Shown: positions 21,821 to 34,313 of the stretch, piece by piece
Numbering within the stretch: the first letter of the stretch is position 1
How the letters are laid out: each line of letters begins with the position of its first letter
NCBI RefSeq assembly: GCF_000340215.1
Contig: NW_006921536.1
Span: 1,526,472 to 1,590,471, forward strand
DNA from: Pseudocercospora fijiensis CIRAD86
Taxonomy: Eukaryota; Ascomycota; Dothideomycetes; Mycosphaerellales; Mycosphaerellaceae
Reading direction: 5' to 3'
Length of the DNA: 64,000 bases
The notes under the pieces: model-generated
The model's input: the letters and a program-made list of their open reading frames with translations, nothing else
Told to the model about the DNA's origin: nothing
Databases searched by the model: none
Program-made: the position numbers and the translations under genes

Positions 21821-23083
21821 TTACAAACTAAACCTCGTCCTGACCTTCTCATCCCCAGCCTTCCACTTCCACTCCTGCCCACTCGCAAACTGTATCCCCT
21901 TATCAACCCTCCTCAACTTCATCGTAAACCTAGGCCCCAACTCCTGCAAACCCACCCGAATATCCTCCACCCCATCAACTTTCTTCCCATCAGCACCCTG
22001 TATACTCTTCTCCGTACTCTTCTTATCGCGAAACACATATCGATGTCTCCGGAGGAAAATGTAATCGCGTTGATTATGTAGCGTGACCACTTGTCGTCCC
22101 ACGAGTTCCGGGCGCTGGGGGAATAGGGATTTGAATAAATGTGCGGCGAGGAGACCGAGGGGGGTGCGGAAGCCGTTCAGGATGAGTTCGGGGTAGTGGT
22201 TTGTGGGGTTGCCGTGGCCTGGGAGTTTGGAGCCTGGAGTCCAGTTTGAGATGGAGAAGTGGAACATGGGACCTTCGGGGAGGTGCACGATGTCTATGCC
22301 TTTGGGTCTTTTGAGGTCTTCGTTCAGGATTACGACGTGTGTGTAGCCGCGGTCTTCGTCGGAGGCGTATTTGCAGATTTCGCGGACGCTGTATTTGTAG
22401 GCGTGGGCGTGGGCTGTGCGGCGGATGTATTTGCTGTTTGGGAAGAGGGTTGTGAGGAGTTGGGCTTCGGTGTGGAGGGTGGAGTTTATGGATGTGGTTA
22501 CGAGGACTTTTGGATCGCGTTGGTCGGGTTCGAAGAGGCGTGGGAAGCGTGCTTTCAAAGCCTCGGGCCGTGCTGTCATGTCGGTTGCTGTTGAAGGTGC
22601 TACGCTCGGTGCTTCGCTATATGCGCGGTCGGGCGGTAGATGTGATTCCTCTGCGTCCTCGTCTTCCTCCTCACGTTCGTTGTCAGACTCTGAGTCGAGC
22701 ATACTGTCGTGATCATCATCCTCCGCGGCGGCTGCCCCGGGCTCTGTCTCCTCAACCTCGTCGTCTACCTCCTTCTCTTGCTCGGCGTCATCTACCACGC
22801 TCTCCAGCTTGCGTCGCTTCGGATCGATCATGTTGATCGCCTTCCCGAGCCCAACATCGTCCTCGTCGCCCGAGTCTATTTCATCCCACGTTCGCTTGTT
22901 GTCTATCGTCTGCGGTACATTCTTCGCCTGTCTTTGCGCTCGCAGGTGTGGGTTCTTATCCTCATGTCGCCGTCGCTTGAATCGATCGTCTCGTTTTGCG
23001 CTTTCCTTCGCCTTCTTGGTCTTCAGATGCTGCTCCTGCCTTTTCTGCTTATTCGCGATCTTTGTGGGGTTGAAGGAGCCCAT
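21821..23083 (-). CDS. RPF1: Ribosome production factor 1 (Brix domain)
   Basis: This is a nucleolar assembly factor of the 60S ribosomal subunit. A single exon encodes 420 aa from ATG 23083 (MGSFNPTKIANKQKRQEQ); the frame stays open further upstream but the family starts here. The N-terminus is Lys/Arg-rich, followed by an acidic disordered stretch (about 110-175). The Brix domain (about 200-405) includes KVLVTTSINSTLHTEAQLL, FPNSKYIRR, HFSISNWTPGSKLPGHGNPT and ELGPRFTMKLRRVDKG. It is divergent from GRS1 with 314 bp between starts. Strand composition flips within the gene near 22100. Confidence 0.96.
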   Translation of the reverse strand: MGSFNPTKIANKQKRQEQHLKTKKAKESAKRDDRFKRRRHEDKNPHLRAQRQAKNVPQTIDNKRTWDEIDSGDEDDVGLGKAINMIDPKRRKLESVVDDAEQEKEVDDEVEETEPGAAAAEDDDHDSMLDSESDNEREEEDEDAEESHLPPDRAYSEAPSVAPSTATDMTARPEALKARFPRLFEPDQRDPKVLVTTSINSTLHTEAQLLTTLFPNSKYIRRTAHAHAYKYSVREICKYASDEDRGYTHVVILNEDLKRPKGIDIVHLPEGPMFHFSISNWTPGSKLPGHGNPTNHYPELILNGFRTPLGLLAAHLFKSLFPQRPELVGRQVVTLHNQRDYIFLRRHRYVFRDKKSTEKSIQGADGKKVDGVEDIRVGLQELGPRFTMKLRRVDKGIQFASGQEWKWKAGDEKVRTRFSL

Positions 23084-23397
23084 CTTCGCTAACACAAGAC
23101 GTTTCGCAAAACAGCGATCTTTGGTCCTACAAGATGCGATGGATGCAAAAAGTTCCAAAGACCCTTGTTCGCCAAGATTTCTAGCGTAAAGTCTGTGCTC
23201 GCGAAACTCACTCCCTGGAGACAAGCCAACGACACTTGGAAGAGTCACGCTCGCTTCTTCTCATCCACACAGACTGAAGCATACACCGCTTGCCTTGTCA
23301 ATTCCGAATCCCGGGTTTGATCAAATCGCCGCCGACCTTGCCTCTGAAGATATTGACACCCGGCAGGCATTCTCTGACTCAAATCTCTCCTTATTGA
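23084..23397. promoter_or_regulatory. Shared divergent promoter, RPF1 / GRS1
   Basis: The 314 bp lies between the divergent starts of RPF1 and the long form of GRS1. Both genes serve translation, so co-regulation is plausible. No specific element was identified. Confidence 0.45.
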
Positions 23398-25639
23398 ATG
23401 CCCTGCAACGGGCTAAGAGTCACAGGCTTCAAATTCAGGCACTTCTCCAATCTTTCAACCAACTTCATTGCCGCGACCACATCTTCTGCCTGGCGAAACA
23501 GCGCTGAACAAAAAGCCGTTCCAGCTTGGAAGCAGTTCTCCACGACAAGCGGACTTCAAAGATTTCAAGTACCTGTACGCACTAGAAACACAGGAACAAT
23601 ATCAAACATGGCCAGCGAGTGCAAGACTTTAGCTGGCGGAGACTTTGATCGCACTGCCTTCGAATCACTCCTGCGACGGAAATGCTTCCTTTGGCAGTCC
23701 TTTGAGCCATATGGAGCCACCAAGGGTCTCTTCGACTATGGCCCGCCACTGGAGACGATCGAGGCAGAATTTGTCAACATCTGGAGAGACCATTTCATTC
23801 GTACCGAAAAGATGATGGCATTGAAGTGCTCAATGCTTACACCTTACAAGGTACTGGAGACCTCCGGCCACGTTGCCAAGTTCGCGGATTACATGTGCAA
23901 GGATCCAAAAACTGGCGAGATTCTGCGCTCAGACCATCTGATCAAGGATGTCATTGAGACGCGCTTGAAGGGCGACCGTGAAGCTCGTGGAGAGAAGATT
24001 GAGGAAGACGCCGAAGCTGAGGCAAAGAAGAAAAAGAAGAACAAAAATGTTGCCAAGACTGCTGTCAAACTTGACGATGCTGTCGTGAAAGAGTATGAGC
24101 ACCTCCTCGCTACCCTCGACGACCAGACTGGGGAAGATATGGGCGCATTGATCAGAAAACATGACATACGTAATCCATCCTCCGGCAACCAGGTCGAAGA
24201 TCCAGTCTCCGTCAACTTGATGTTCCAAACACAGATCGGCGCTTCTGGCAAGGAACCAGCATTCTTACGGCCAGAGACAGCCCAAGGTCAATTTCTTTCT
24301 TTCCAAAAGCTCCTCGAATACAGCGATGGCCAACTGCCATTCGCTTCCGCCTCGATCGGCTACTCTTTCCGCAACGAATTGTCCCCTCGATCCGGTTTGC
24401 TGCGTGTGCGAGAATTCTTGATGGCAGAAGTCGAGCATTTCGTTGATCCGCTGAGCGGCAAGAAGCACCCCAAGTTCGATTCAGTGCGAGATGTCAAGCT
24501 GCCACTGCTTGCTCGTGACGTGCAGCAAGCTGGCGGCTCCACTTCCACAGTGATGACTATTGGCGAGGCCGTTGACAAGAAGGTGGTTGATAACGAGACT
24601 CTTGGCTACTTCCTTGTCCGTATCATGCTTTTCATGGAGAGAATTGGTGTGGACATGAAGAAGCTGCGTTTCAGACAACACATGGCCAACGAAATGGCCC
24701 ACTACGCCGCCGACTGCTGGGATTGCGAGCTGTTCAACTCCTACGGTTGGATTGAATGTGTTGGCTGCGCTGATCGCAGTGCTTACGATCTGAGCGTGCA
24801 CGCAAAGGCCACTGGTGTCCCACTCGAAGTGCGCGAGAGATTAGATGAGCCAAAGAAGGTCGAGGAGTGGATTGCACAGCTTGACAAGAAGAAGTCCGGC
24901 CCCAAATTCAAGAAAGATGCTGGTAAAGTGCAAGCTGCTCTCGACAGCCTCAGCCAAGATTTGAAGGAGAAACTCAGCGTTAGCCTGCAGAAGGACGGAA
25001 AAGTCGAGGTTGATGTGCCCGATGTTGCGAACGGCAAGGTCGAGCTTGAGAGCGACATCGTCAAGATCGAGAAGGAGACACGGACGGAGACTATGCGCAC
25101 TTACACGCCAAACGTCATCGAGCCCTCCTTCGGTATTGGACGTATACTGTACAGCTTGCTGGAGCACGTCTATTGGACCAGAGACGGTGACGAAGCGAGA
25201 TCTGTGAGTACCACATGTCGTCCGAGAGAGAATGCATGCTGACTGTTGCCAGGTGATGTCATTCAAGCCTTCAATCGCACCTGTCAAGGTCCTGGTGGTT
25301 CCGCTTCAAAAGGACACCAAGTTCGCACCACTTTTGCGAGAGCTTGAGCAACGTCTTGATGATGCCGCGCTCTCTTTCAAGGTCGATCAGTCTGGTGTCA
25401 GTATCGGCAAGCGATACTCTCGCAACGACGAACTCGGAATCCCATTCGGCATCACTGTCGATTACGAGAGTTTGGAGGGCAAAGGCTTCACACTTCGCGA
25501 TCGCGACTCGACGAAGCAAGTCCGCTCTAGCCTGGACGACATCATCGGCTCCATCAGCCAGGTCGTCGCTGGGAAAGCTACTTGGGCAGACATTCAGAAG
25601 AAGTTGCCGGCATTTGAGAGCAAGGGTGCCGATGAATAG
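23398..25639 (+). CDS. GRS1: Glycyl-tRNA synthetase, probable cytosolic and mitochondrial forms
   Basis: This class II synthetase charges tRNA-Gly. Two exons (23398-25203, 25253-25639; 49-nt intron) encode 730 aa from ATG 23398 or 660 aa from ATG 23608 (MASECKTLAGGDF). The extra 70 N-terminal residues are Arg/Ser-rich, nearly free of acidic residues and contain RNSAEQKAV and FSTTSG, like a mitochondrial presequence, so both compartments could be served by alternative starts. Class II motifs are seen: motif 2 FRNELSPRSGLLRVREF and motif 3 SFGIGRILYSLLEH. A Lys-rich insert (EAEAKKKKKNKN) is present. The anticodon-binding domain is in exon 2 (VKVLVVPLQKD). Confidence 0.96.
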
Positions 25640-26624
25640 ATCACGCATCTGGCACGATCCTGGGAAAATGCTAGAAGTTGTATGACCGAGGGGACATGTG
25701 AGTGACCGCCTTGCCTCCCATGGATAGGCCCGGTCAAGGTATGCTCTATGCCAGCATATATAAAACCATTCAGTAAAATTCGAGCACTCCTTTTGGTTGC
25801 CAGACTCTTTCCGCAGGTCCTAAATCTCATTTTCCGCGTGTAACGGAAGGTAAATCAGTGCGGATCTGTGACAGCTGTTTTCACTTTCTCTTCTCCGGTT
25901 GGAATCCCTTCCGAGGGGAGCTAAGAACTGTACAACATCTGGCCGGCCTTTAATAATATAGATAGATTGTCATCCACCACATACACCTCTTTCACATCCC
26001 GCTCTCGTCTTCACGGCTTCCCATTGTCCCAGCCATCCTTGCGTACACAAGCCCAGCAGACGAATATAGGCAGGCATTCGGTGTACGGTCATCCTTCGTC
26101 GACTCCTTATCCGCCACTTTTTCTTCAGTTCATCTCTGCCCTTACATTCTGCTTCGACTCTTTCGCTTGCTTTACTTCCTGCGCACTCCAGCAAAATGAA
26201 TGCATCAAGAGCATGGGTAGCTGGTATGCGCACAGAGGGCTTTTTCGCGCTAGGATGTACCTTGGTGGCAACCGGAGCATTCCAGACGCATGCTCGAGAT
26301 CTCGCGCATTGTGTTTGGCGACATGGGGTGGTTCAAAGCACTGGTCGTGGAACATGTCCTCGATTCGCGCATAAATTCACCCCAGTCTGGATGCGATTAT
26401 GCCACTGGCGCTCGCCATGCGAAGTTGAGGATCTGGACTCAAGATGTCCATGTGCGTGTGGGCGACGCATGAATCTGAAATCTCGCGGCATGATCTGGGC
26501 AAGGTATGGCGGTACTACACGATATATATTTTTCAGCCAGGTCTGGAACTGTGCAATATACTGGATAACTTACAAGTGTAGCTCACCAGTCTCATTTGAC
26601 AGGCATTGCAAGCTGACCTCTGCT
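25640..26624. other. Intergenic, no supported gene
   Basis: This is downstream of GRS1 and of the minus-strand gene ending at 26625. Overlapping short frames are present without domain-like features. Confidence 0.5.
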
Positions 26625-28613
26625 TCAGATATGCATCGCACACCATACTCTTGCGCTTGCTGAGCGGCGCATGCAAGACAGCACTCTATCGTGTGCAGAG
26701 CAGAATACAGCCGGATTCATGCAGCGGACAGATAGGGCCACGGCGATATTCAGCTTCAACACACTTGGACCAGGAAGATACAGGTCTGCGGCATCTCTCT
26801 CCAGGGAGCAGAGACAATCGCTACTCCACTGCCGAAGCACCTCGTCACTGTTCCGCAAGGAGACTCTTGCCGGAAGCTGGCCTCTTGGATGATTACATCG
26901 CGGCCGCATTGCCAGCATGTATCCCTTGTACATGTCGGAAGAATCCACGATCCGAAGTAGTGACGGTGGAGTGGAGACTAGCGTCATCGTGCGGTGAAGA
27001 ATCCCATTGCTTGCGATAATTGATGTGAAGGCTTCCATTTCGAGCATATCAGACTGAACATCAGCTTTGGAAACAATCTCTTTCAGTTGCCAGGAAGGTG
27101 CGTCGATCAGTGCGTGCCCGACGAGCAGTATAGTCGGGAAGACCGCAAGAGCACGCACACAGCCGTTGTTCCGCATGTTGTAGCAGGCATCGTTATCGCG
27201 CTCAATGGCACGGTCTCTCCAATTCGATGGCTCGGTCTGCGCTCTTGGGCGCCGTCCTTGCCTGCATCCACAGTGATCAAGAAGCTCATGGTAGTCTTTT
27301 TGCAACTCTGAATAGCCATAATCAGAACATGGCATGTTTGCAGTCCTTCTCAGAGCTTCACGGCTATCTGCATTGAGCCAGTTAGGACCAAGCTGCAGAC
27401 CTGATAGATCCGCGACTGTGTCGGAAACGTCTGAAGATGGTGTAGGAATTCGCATACCTACGTCAAGAGCATCATCATCATCATCTCTGGATTCGAAAAG
27501 GGGACGAGGTCCACTTTTGCTACCTAATGCGTACGTTAGCAATACAGCATCGAATCCACGGGGGGAAAGCTGGCTCACCATAGTTTGCTTGCAAAATACC
27601 GGGACTGCGAGCCATCCACCACATGAGCTCTTGATTAAGAGACGCGTCCCTGCAATTGAGTACCACCTCGGATTCTTCCATACTGGGCTCTACCTTTGTA
27701 GCCATGATAGAGCGAACGATCTCTTGAGCATTCTTCTGCACACACAGGATCTCTTTTCTCGGTCAGTCTGACCATCTTCGAAAACTTGAAAGGAAGATCG
27801 TAGAGAGCGGTGCGGTATCCCTCACGCTGTTGCTCGCGCAAGAATCCGCTCGAGCCTTCGGAAAATGGAGGTTCTGCCTTGGGCGTTGCAAGCGACTCTC
27901 CAGTGAGAAAACGGCGACGGTCACGGGGCCGTAATGATCACGGCTCGTACAATCCTCGCCAGACTCGCAGCGCTTAGAGACCAGGAAGACAAGCCGATTC
28001 TTGCCGCCAGCCAACTGCGCTTCCGGTATATGATTTGGGACACAGATGTGACGACAAGTTCTCCTTGCCAGTGGTTGTAGATCCAGTCCAAAGCATCAGT
28101 CATGCAGCGTTGGGTAGTGACCAGCAAGCTATGTTGCGCGTGGTTGCATATCTCATGTACCAGTCCTGCAAGATGAGCTGGCTGGCCGAAGTGAGATGGA
28201 AGAGTGCAGCCGCAAGAATGAGGTGGCAAAGAATTTCTGTTGAAGCATCGAGGTCGTGGTATCGGAAGAGAACGGCATGAGTGGTAGCCAGCCAGCAGAG
28301 TGTATCGTCCGCCAGGAGAGATCGGCCGATGGATAGAGGTACCACGACTTGGAGGCTATACATATTGTTCGCCTTCATCGTAAGGGTGTCGTCGAGCATT
28401 CGAGATCCATTGTCGTTCGGGAAAGAAACCATTCTTTGCAAGCTCCAGTGCAAACGCCAGCTGGTCCGCGCTGATACCTTCTCGACTGCGCCAGGAGATG
28501 ATATCCTGTGCAATCTGCCCAACCGTCCCGCTGGACTTCGCAATCGTGGATACCAAGTCGATGGACCGCGCTGCGAGATCAAGTTGCATTGGGACCAACG
28601 TATCGCGAGACAT
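26625..28613 (-). CDS. Uncharacterised multi-exon gene, model incomplete
   Basis: A series of minus-strand open segments looks like one gene. The start MSRDTLVPMQLDLAARS at 28613 leads into leucine-rich helical sequence (LADDTLCWLATTHAVLFRYHDLD), then IYNHWQGELVVTSVSQIIYR and REGYRTALYDLPFKFSKM. Downstream introns can be placed at about 27772-27736 (37 nt, short) and 27578-27524 (55 nt), and one near 27960-27900. The last exon is a 300-codon open frame with an acidic stretch (ESRDDDDDALD). The first two junctions, near 28400 and 28150, could not be placed with good splice sites, so a frameshift is possible. I recognise no family. Confidence 0.4.
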
Positions 28614-29688
28614 GATCAGCCTGGCTCTGAGAGGGAATCACCGTGCATATATCGGCCTGCTCCATATCTCTAGGCTCGTGTGACTACACTATATAGCAGC
28701 AGGACAACACATCATGCAGCACGGCAACTGGGCGGCCTCTTCTGGGCCGTCGTGACGGTGACGGTTCAGCAGCGGAGAAAGGCTTGGCAGTCGACCGATC
28801 GTAGCTCGGCTTGCACTCTGGAGGAGGCCCATCGGGTGAAGTCCAGAATTAATATAGCGTACGTATTTCGATGCAAGTCAACAACCTCTTCTTCCGATTA
28901 CTATGACTATCAGCGGCCGTCTCTTCTTGGTCCCATCACAACAGAATAACTCAGAGCACTACGCCAGCAAGCAAGCAGCAAAGCTCTCGTTAATACATCA
29001 AATCATGAATCGAACGAAGCAAGCAGGCAGGGCATAAAATAGACCAGCACAGCAACAAGCAGAAAAGCAGAATTTCCAAAACTGTCCTACATCCGTCTCT
29101 TCGCGAGGGGAAGTGAAAGCAGACGCCAGCTGAAGAAGCGCATGCTCCAGCTTCCTCGCTTTCCGAGCGATAATCCAAGACACGGGCGCAACATCAGAAC
29201 ACCTTCATTACTCCTCCACAATCCCCCCATATAGATGCCAATCTTGCTCCCTCGTTGTTGCGTGAAATGAAGAAAGAGCAAAAAAAAAACGCAAAAAGGC
29301 AGCCGTTCAATTATTACCCAGTAGCGCGCGAATGGTATCCTCCGTTTTCCCATGGTTGTCCACAATGCAAGTGGTGTGAGATGCAATACAGGAGTTCGTT
29401 GAATTCGTGGGTCATCGATGGCGCGCGAGCTCCTATGGTGGTCTTTCTTCTCTACTTTTGTTTTTGTCATTCTCATATCGGTCGTCCGATCATAAGTGTT
29501 TCGTTATTTCGACTTTCATTTGTCAGAGCGGCGTCGACATCTTGGACGTGTGTGCGTAGCTGTCGATTCGCTTGAAGATGCTAGTTCATGCTTCATTTGG
29601 TCGTAAGTCATGCTTCGTTTTTGATGAGTGGTATGATGTTGAGTGGATCGTTGACGAGTTGATATCTTCGAAGAAGCACGGGATGCTC
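28614..29688. other. Intergenic, includes probable PIN4 3' UTR
   Basis: This holds the upstream region of the uncharacterised gene and the downstream flank of the RNA-binding protein gene. No supported gene. Confidence 0.45.
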
Positions 29689-31620
29689 CTAATGCTCGAC
29701 GGTAATCTCCGCAGCGCTGCTCTGCTGGGACAACTCGTCACTATTGCGCTGCATATGGCCGTTTTGCCTGCGGGGGAATCCACTGCCTCGTTCCGGGAGT
29801 GGTCCGCGAGGTTGGCGCTCAGGTCCCCCTTGCATTGCGCTGCGGGATTGCGAGCGATCGTCATAGTTGGTGCTGAACGATCTGTTGCTTCCAATTGGGC
29901 CTGGGTTCTCACGGTCCCACGACGGGAATCCGCGGAGGCCTCGTGGGCTGCCGGCATAGCCAGGACCGCCAAGATTCATGTTGCCAAGCCCGTTGATAAT
30001 ACCATTTGGATCTGATGGCAAGCTGGATGTGGGAGTCATCAGTGTGGGTGTGTTCGACTGGGTGCTGTCTCTGCCGAATTCCTGGAATCGGGCGACATTG
30101 TTGCTAAGAGCGGCGGGAAAGCTTGCTGTCGATGGCACTGGCGAAGGAGTGTATGAGCGCAAATCTGCGAAGGATTTGGCAGATCGCAGCGGGTTATTGG
30201 GACCAAGACCACCAGCAGGCTCGTGATAGCCAGTGAGATAGCCTGATGCTTGGTGTCGAAGGTTGGATACGCCAGCTCCGTAGTAGTTGTCGCGGACATC
30301 ACTGAAATCGGTGGTGGCAGCACGGTTCAGAGCTCGTCGCTGATCAGTCTGGAGGCCTTGGTTGTTTGGCATCGGCGGACTAAGACGAGGACGACCCTCC
30401 TTGTATACATGCACAGCTCGTCGATCGGCTTCGCCCTTGGACATGTGCCCCAGACCCATGTGATGTGCTAGAGTGTGCACAATACGTCGCTCCGGCGGGG
30501 AGAGGGTCGGGGCGAAGACCAAGAGGTCTCGCGCGGGATCCTCCTTGAAGAGGAGCAGCTTAGAGTAGTGTTGCAAGACCAGAGGGTCATTCAAGTCAAC
30601 ATCTGTGCTGATGCTTGGGTCGAATGATGAGCCTGGGAAGTTTGGACCGGGCATTTTGTGGTTTCGTGCGGACACTGGGGATGGCGAGCTGGCGTTGAGC
30701 ACACGTGAAGACAGCGATGAGGCCGAGGCCTGTGTTTGAAGAGATTGTGGTGCCATGGGTCGGTGTTGCTCTTCCAATTGTCCCCTCCGCTCACGCTTCT
30801 CGCGCTCGATCCGTTCACGCTCAGCAGCTGGCAGCATCTTCTTGTACTCGACACGTAACTTTCGCCCATTAAGCTCGAAATGGTTCATGGCATCGATGAC
30901 AGTCGCCGTCTCTTCTGGATTCGTGAAATTAGCAAACGCAAGACCTCGGAACACGCCGTTGTCGAAGTGATAGTTGAAGGCGTATGGCAGTGGCAGGCCC
31001 ATCTCGGTCATGATGTGGACCAGCTGTTCCTTCTTGACGGCGAAGGGAATGTTCTTGATGACGATGGCAGTGGGAATGAGCTCCTCGTCCGGCTCGGAGA
31101 TGTCCTGGTGGCCCATTCCTTGTCCCAGAGGCGGTAGTGCAGCGTAGGGGCTCATGTGCATTGGTTGCTGCTGATCCAGCCAAGCCTAGAGTATGTCAGT
31201 CAGCAGTCCCGCTGGACATGAAGATGGTATGCAACTTACAGAGGGCAGGCCAGAGCGGCCACCCCTCGAGGGAGGCTTTCGGAGACCCGAAGCACCACCC
31301 AAGCCGTTCAGCGTGTTATTCTGCGCAAACGCGGCGGTGTTCCACGACTGATTGCCCATGTCGTAAGCATTCGCGTAGCCACCCACGGTTGCGTTGCGCA
31401 TGTCGTTGTAGCGATTTCCGCCGAAGTTGGCGGCTGCGTGGTCCTCTGCAGTGTAGAGGCCCGAGGGCAGATGAGCGTATGGTGGCTCGAACTGCGGCCG
31501 CGAGTTCTGGCGGTGCAGCGAGGTTTGTCGCTGCGCGGTGGGTGAGCGGTTCGCGGGGTTTTCGTAGTACATCTCGAAGTGTTGGCTGTTCATGATTGCC
31601 GTGGGGCGCGAGGAGTGCAA
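29689..31620 (-). CDS. PIN4: RRM and R3H domain RNA-binding protein (PIN4/Cip-like)
   Basis: This is a post-transcriptional regulator of the family containing yeast Pin4 and fission yeast Cip1/Cip2. Two exons (31620-31240, 31185-29689; 54-nt intron) encode 625 aa, or 616 from the second ATG at 31593. The N-terminus is Asn/Gln-rich and disordered. An RRM (about 166-242) has RNP2 AIVIKNIPF and RNP1 RGLAFANF. An R3H-like region (about 340-385) contains ERRIVHTLAHHMGL. The rest is Ser/Pro/Gly-rich with SP and TP sites suited to phosphorylation. A CCCGCG repeat overlaps the start region on the upstream side. Confidence 0.9.
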
Positions 31621-31644
31621 CGCGGGCGCGGGCGCGGGCGCGGG
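31621..31644 (-). repeat. GC-rich hexamer repeat at PIN4 start
   Basis: CGCGGG repeats four times directly upstream of the first ATG of the PIN4-like gene, in its 5' leader. Confidence 0.75.
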
Positions 31645-32694
31645 CGTCGACGTCGCTGTTGTGGTCGTGGTGCGGTGAAAAAGCTCGATTCCGCGGCGTT
31701 GCTACGGCCTTGACCAGGGTGCCAAGAGCTTCGCAGCTATCCTGTCCTATACAATACAGCTTAACATGCAGCTTTCGCTACACGCAGGCAGTACACAGAC
31801 ACCGCTGCACGTCAGAGAGAGATGGCGGGCCGGGATGCAGCAGCGCGGGCGCCAGGCAGTCCAGATGGGGGGGGGGATTGTTATTCTAGATGACGAGATG
31901 GACGCAGGAAGCGGATGTTGGCGCCAGGCTTCGCGCGCAGTGAGCCAGAACTAGCTGCTGCTGCTGCTGCTTCGTGAGTCGTAATAATGTAGCCGGGACA
32001 AAGACGGTCGAAGAGTGTGGCACCGTTGTTGGTGCGGTGGAGTGCAGAGCAGTGCAGTGCAGAACGCGTAGAACTAGCTTGCAGCGCAAGTTGCAGGGGG
32101 AATCGAAGCAAATTCCCAGTCGTCTTTGTTGGGCTTCGCACAGAGGCGTCGTTGCTCGCGTTACACCGTGCCAGTGGCTGACTCGAACTCACTCGTGCTG
32201 GCACGGCGGACACTGTATGGGGATGTGAAGGAGAGACGCGGGTCAACGGGACAGGGCGAGGGCGAGGGCGAGGGAGAGGGAGAGGCTGCGCACGAGGGCA
32301 TGAATGATGAAGAATGGTGGACGGAAGGGAAAAGGCACGTCGACCAAGTCGCGTATGTGAAAGATGAATCGGCCAGCGCACGCACGTCCCCAGGAGACAA
32401 GCAGGGTTCGTTCAGTGGAAAGGAGTAGCGGAAAGGGGCGCGGGCCTGGCGACGATATGTCGCTCAGACTCGCTGAGTCTCGCTCTGATTTTGAGCATCA
32501 AACTCTAATATGCACGTCGACGCATCCAAACGTCTGCCTACCAACGACCAACTTATGATACCACGTCTCAATTCTCCGATTCGGTCGCCGGCTCCTTAGA
32601 CCACCCATGCCAATCGATTACTGCCATATCCCCTTCTTCCCTCGGCCTCACGTCTTCTCCACCTGAGCTACTACTGCTTCTCCTCTCGCTGCCA

Positions 32695-32722
32695 CACGGC
32701 CACGGCCACGGCCACGGCCACT
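32695..32722. repeat. CACGGC hexamer tandem repeat
   Basis: Four-plus copies of CACGGC in intergenic DNA. Confidence 0.75.
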
Positions 32723-33306
32723 GCGAGCTAGCTGGCACGCTGCGCAGAATGTATGTGCCGCAGCTCTCTGCCCGCCCACTGCTAACCACCACTCCTGTGC
32801 GAAATCTGGGAGTCCATGCAGCAATTGACATGGATCAGCTGCTTGACTAGCAGATAGCGTATATGCAGCCTTTGCAGAACGAGCAGACTACGTACGGTAT
32901 GTCTCAGGCCGCAGACCAATGCCATGCCGTGCTGTGCTTGTGTGGTCGTCCATCCGCACCGCTGGCTGCCTCCCGTTGCATCGCCATCGCCACCACGCTC
33001 ACCCTCACCCTCACGCCTGCCTCACCCGTCCTCCTTGGCATCCCATCCCCTCCTCTCATCTCGCCGCTGATCACCCGCCCACAAGCGTGTCGGCCCGCTG
33101 TCTGAAGTATGAGCCTTTGATCTGCATCTCACCATGCCACGTTTTCATCTTCGTGCCGTGCTTCGCTTCAACATACGTATCATCATGACTCGCTTCGTCT
33201 GTACATACATCCTTCTTGCATCGAGTTAACGTTACCCGCCCGCCATGCAGGAGACTTCTCGCTTCCACACTTCCCGCACAGTGCAGCGCACATGCATAAT
33301 AAGGCA

Positions 33307-33334
33307 GCAAGCAAGCAAGCAAGCAAGCAAGCAA
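33307..33334. repeat. GCAA tetranucleotide microsatellite
   Basis: Seven perfect GCAA units in intergenic DNA. Confidence 0.85.
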
Positions 33335-34245
33335 TGACGGCCGAGCTCGCTGCTGCTTGTCAGGCAGGACGCACAGAAGCCAACGATGTGGACGCCAGAA
33401 CCAAATCGCGTCACACAGCGTTGCGAGACGTCCTGCGACCAAAACAACCTTGATGATTGATGATGACAAGGGTTCGTGTGCCAGCGACACAGGCCTACCT
33501 GCCTACGGAATCCGTAACCAAGACCTGGAAATGTTCAAACGACGCATTATTGATGATAAGAGCCGCCTTTGCACCAGGCTGAGCTTCGGAAGCAGTCGGC
33601 TCCCAGCATCGCAGAATAGTCCATTGCTCGAGCGTGCCGTGCACTTCGAACAACAAAAGCATGTCGAAGCTGCATTGCATACGACACACTACTTTCCCTT
33701 CCCGATGATTTACCATTGGGCTTCCGACGAAAATTCATGCCATGCCGTAATCACGCATCCAAAGCCCGTCAGGGGGAAAGAAATGTCCTCACAATATAAG
33801 CAATCAATCACCACAACCACCACCCTTCCTTCTTCTCATCAAGTCATCGAACAAAATATCTCAAGACTCTGAGACGAATAATAATAATAACAAAAAGGAA
33901 AAAAAGTAACCCTCGGTTCGGTTTCCAACAGCACTCAATCAATCAATCAACAAGGTTGCCTATACCCTCCACGAACCCCATCTGCTGGTTGGTTGCATGG
34001 CATCTGAAACCGATTTGAAACCGACCTTTCCGGGAAGCCAACACTTATTCTACCCCGACGTCATCTTCACTACTGTTGGAATCGGACAGCCCCAATAATA
34101 ATCCTATGCATAGTTAAACGCTCCCAGGGTCGAGGTCAAGACCCACGAGGCTACTGTAGTCAAGACGGGGCCGGATTTTCGTCATCTTATAAGACGGACG
34201 GGTGTTGTTGTCGTTGTGGTGGTGAAGCAAACAAATACTAAGAAA

Positions 34246-34313
34246 CCCACTCATCATCATCATCAGCAAAAGCACAACATCATCATCATCATCAACATCA
34301 TCATCATCATCAG
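34246..34313. repeat. CAT trinucleotide repeat cluster
   Basis: Three near-contiguous runs of CAT/ATC interrupted by AGCAAAAGCACAA and CAA, just downstream of the LIN1 stop codon. Confidence 0.8.

Noticed and set aside
21384..22064. 226-codon plus-strand ORF
   Set aside because: It overlaps the conserved Brix domain of RPF1 on the other strand and has no domain-like sequence; its length comes from the C-rich strand bias.
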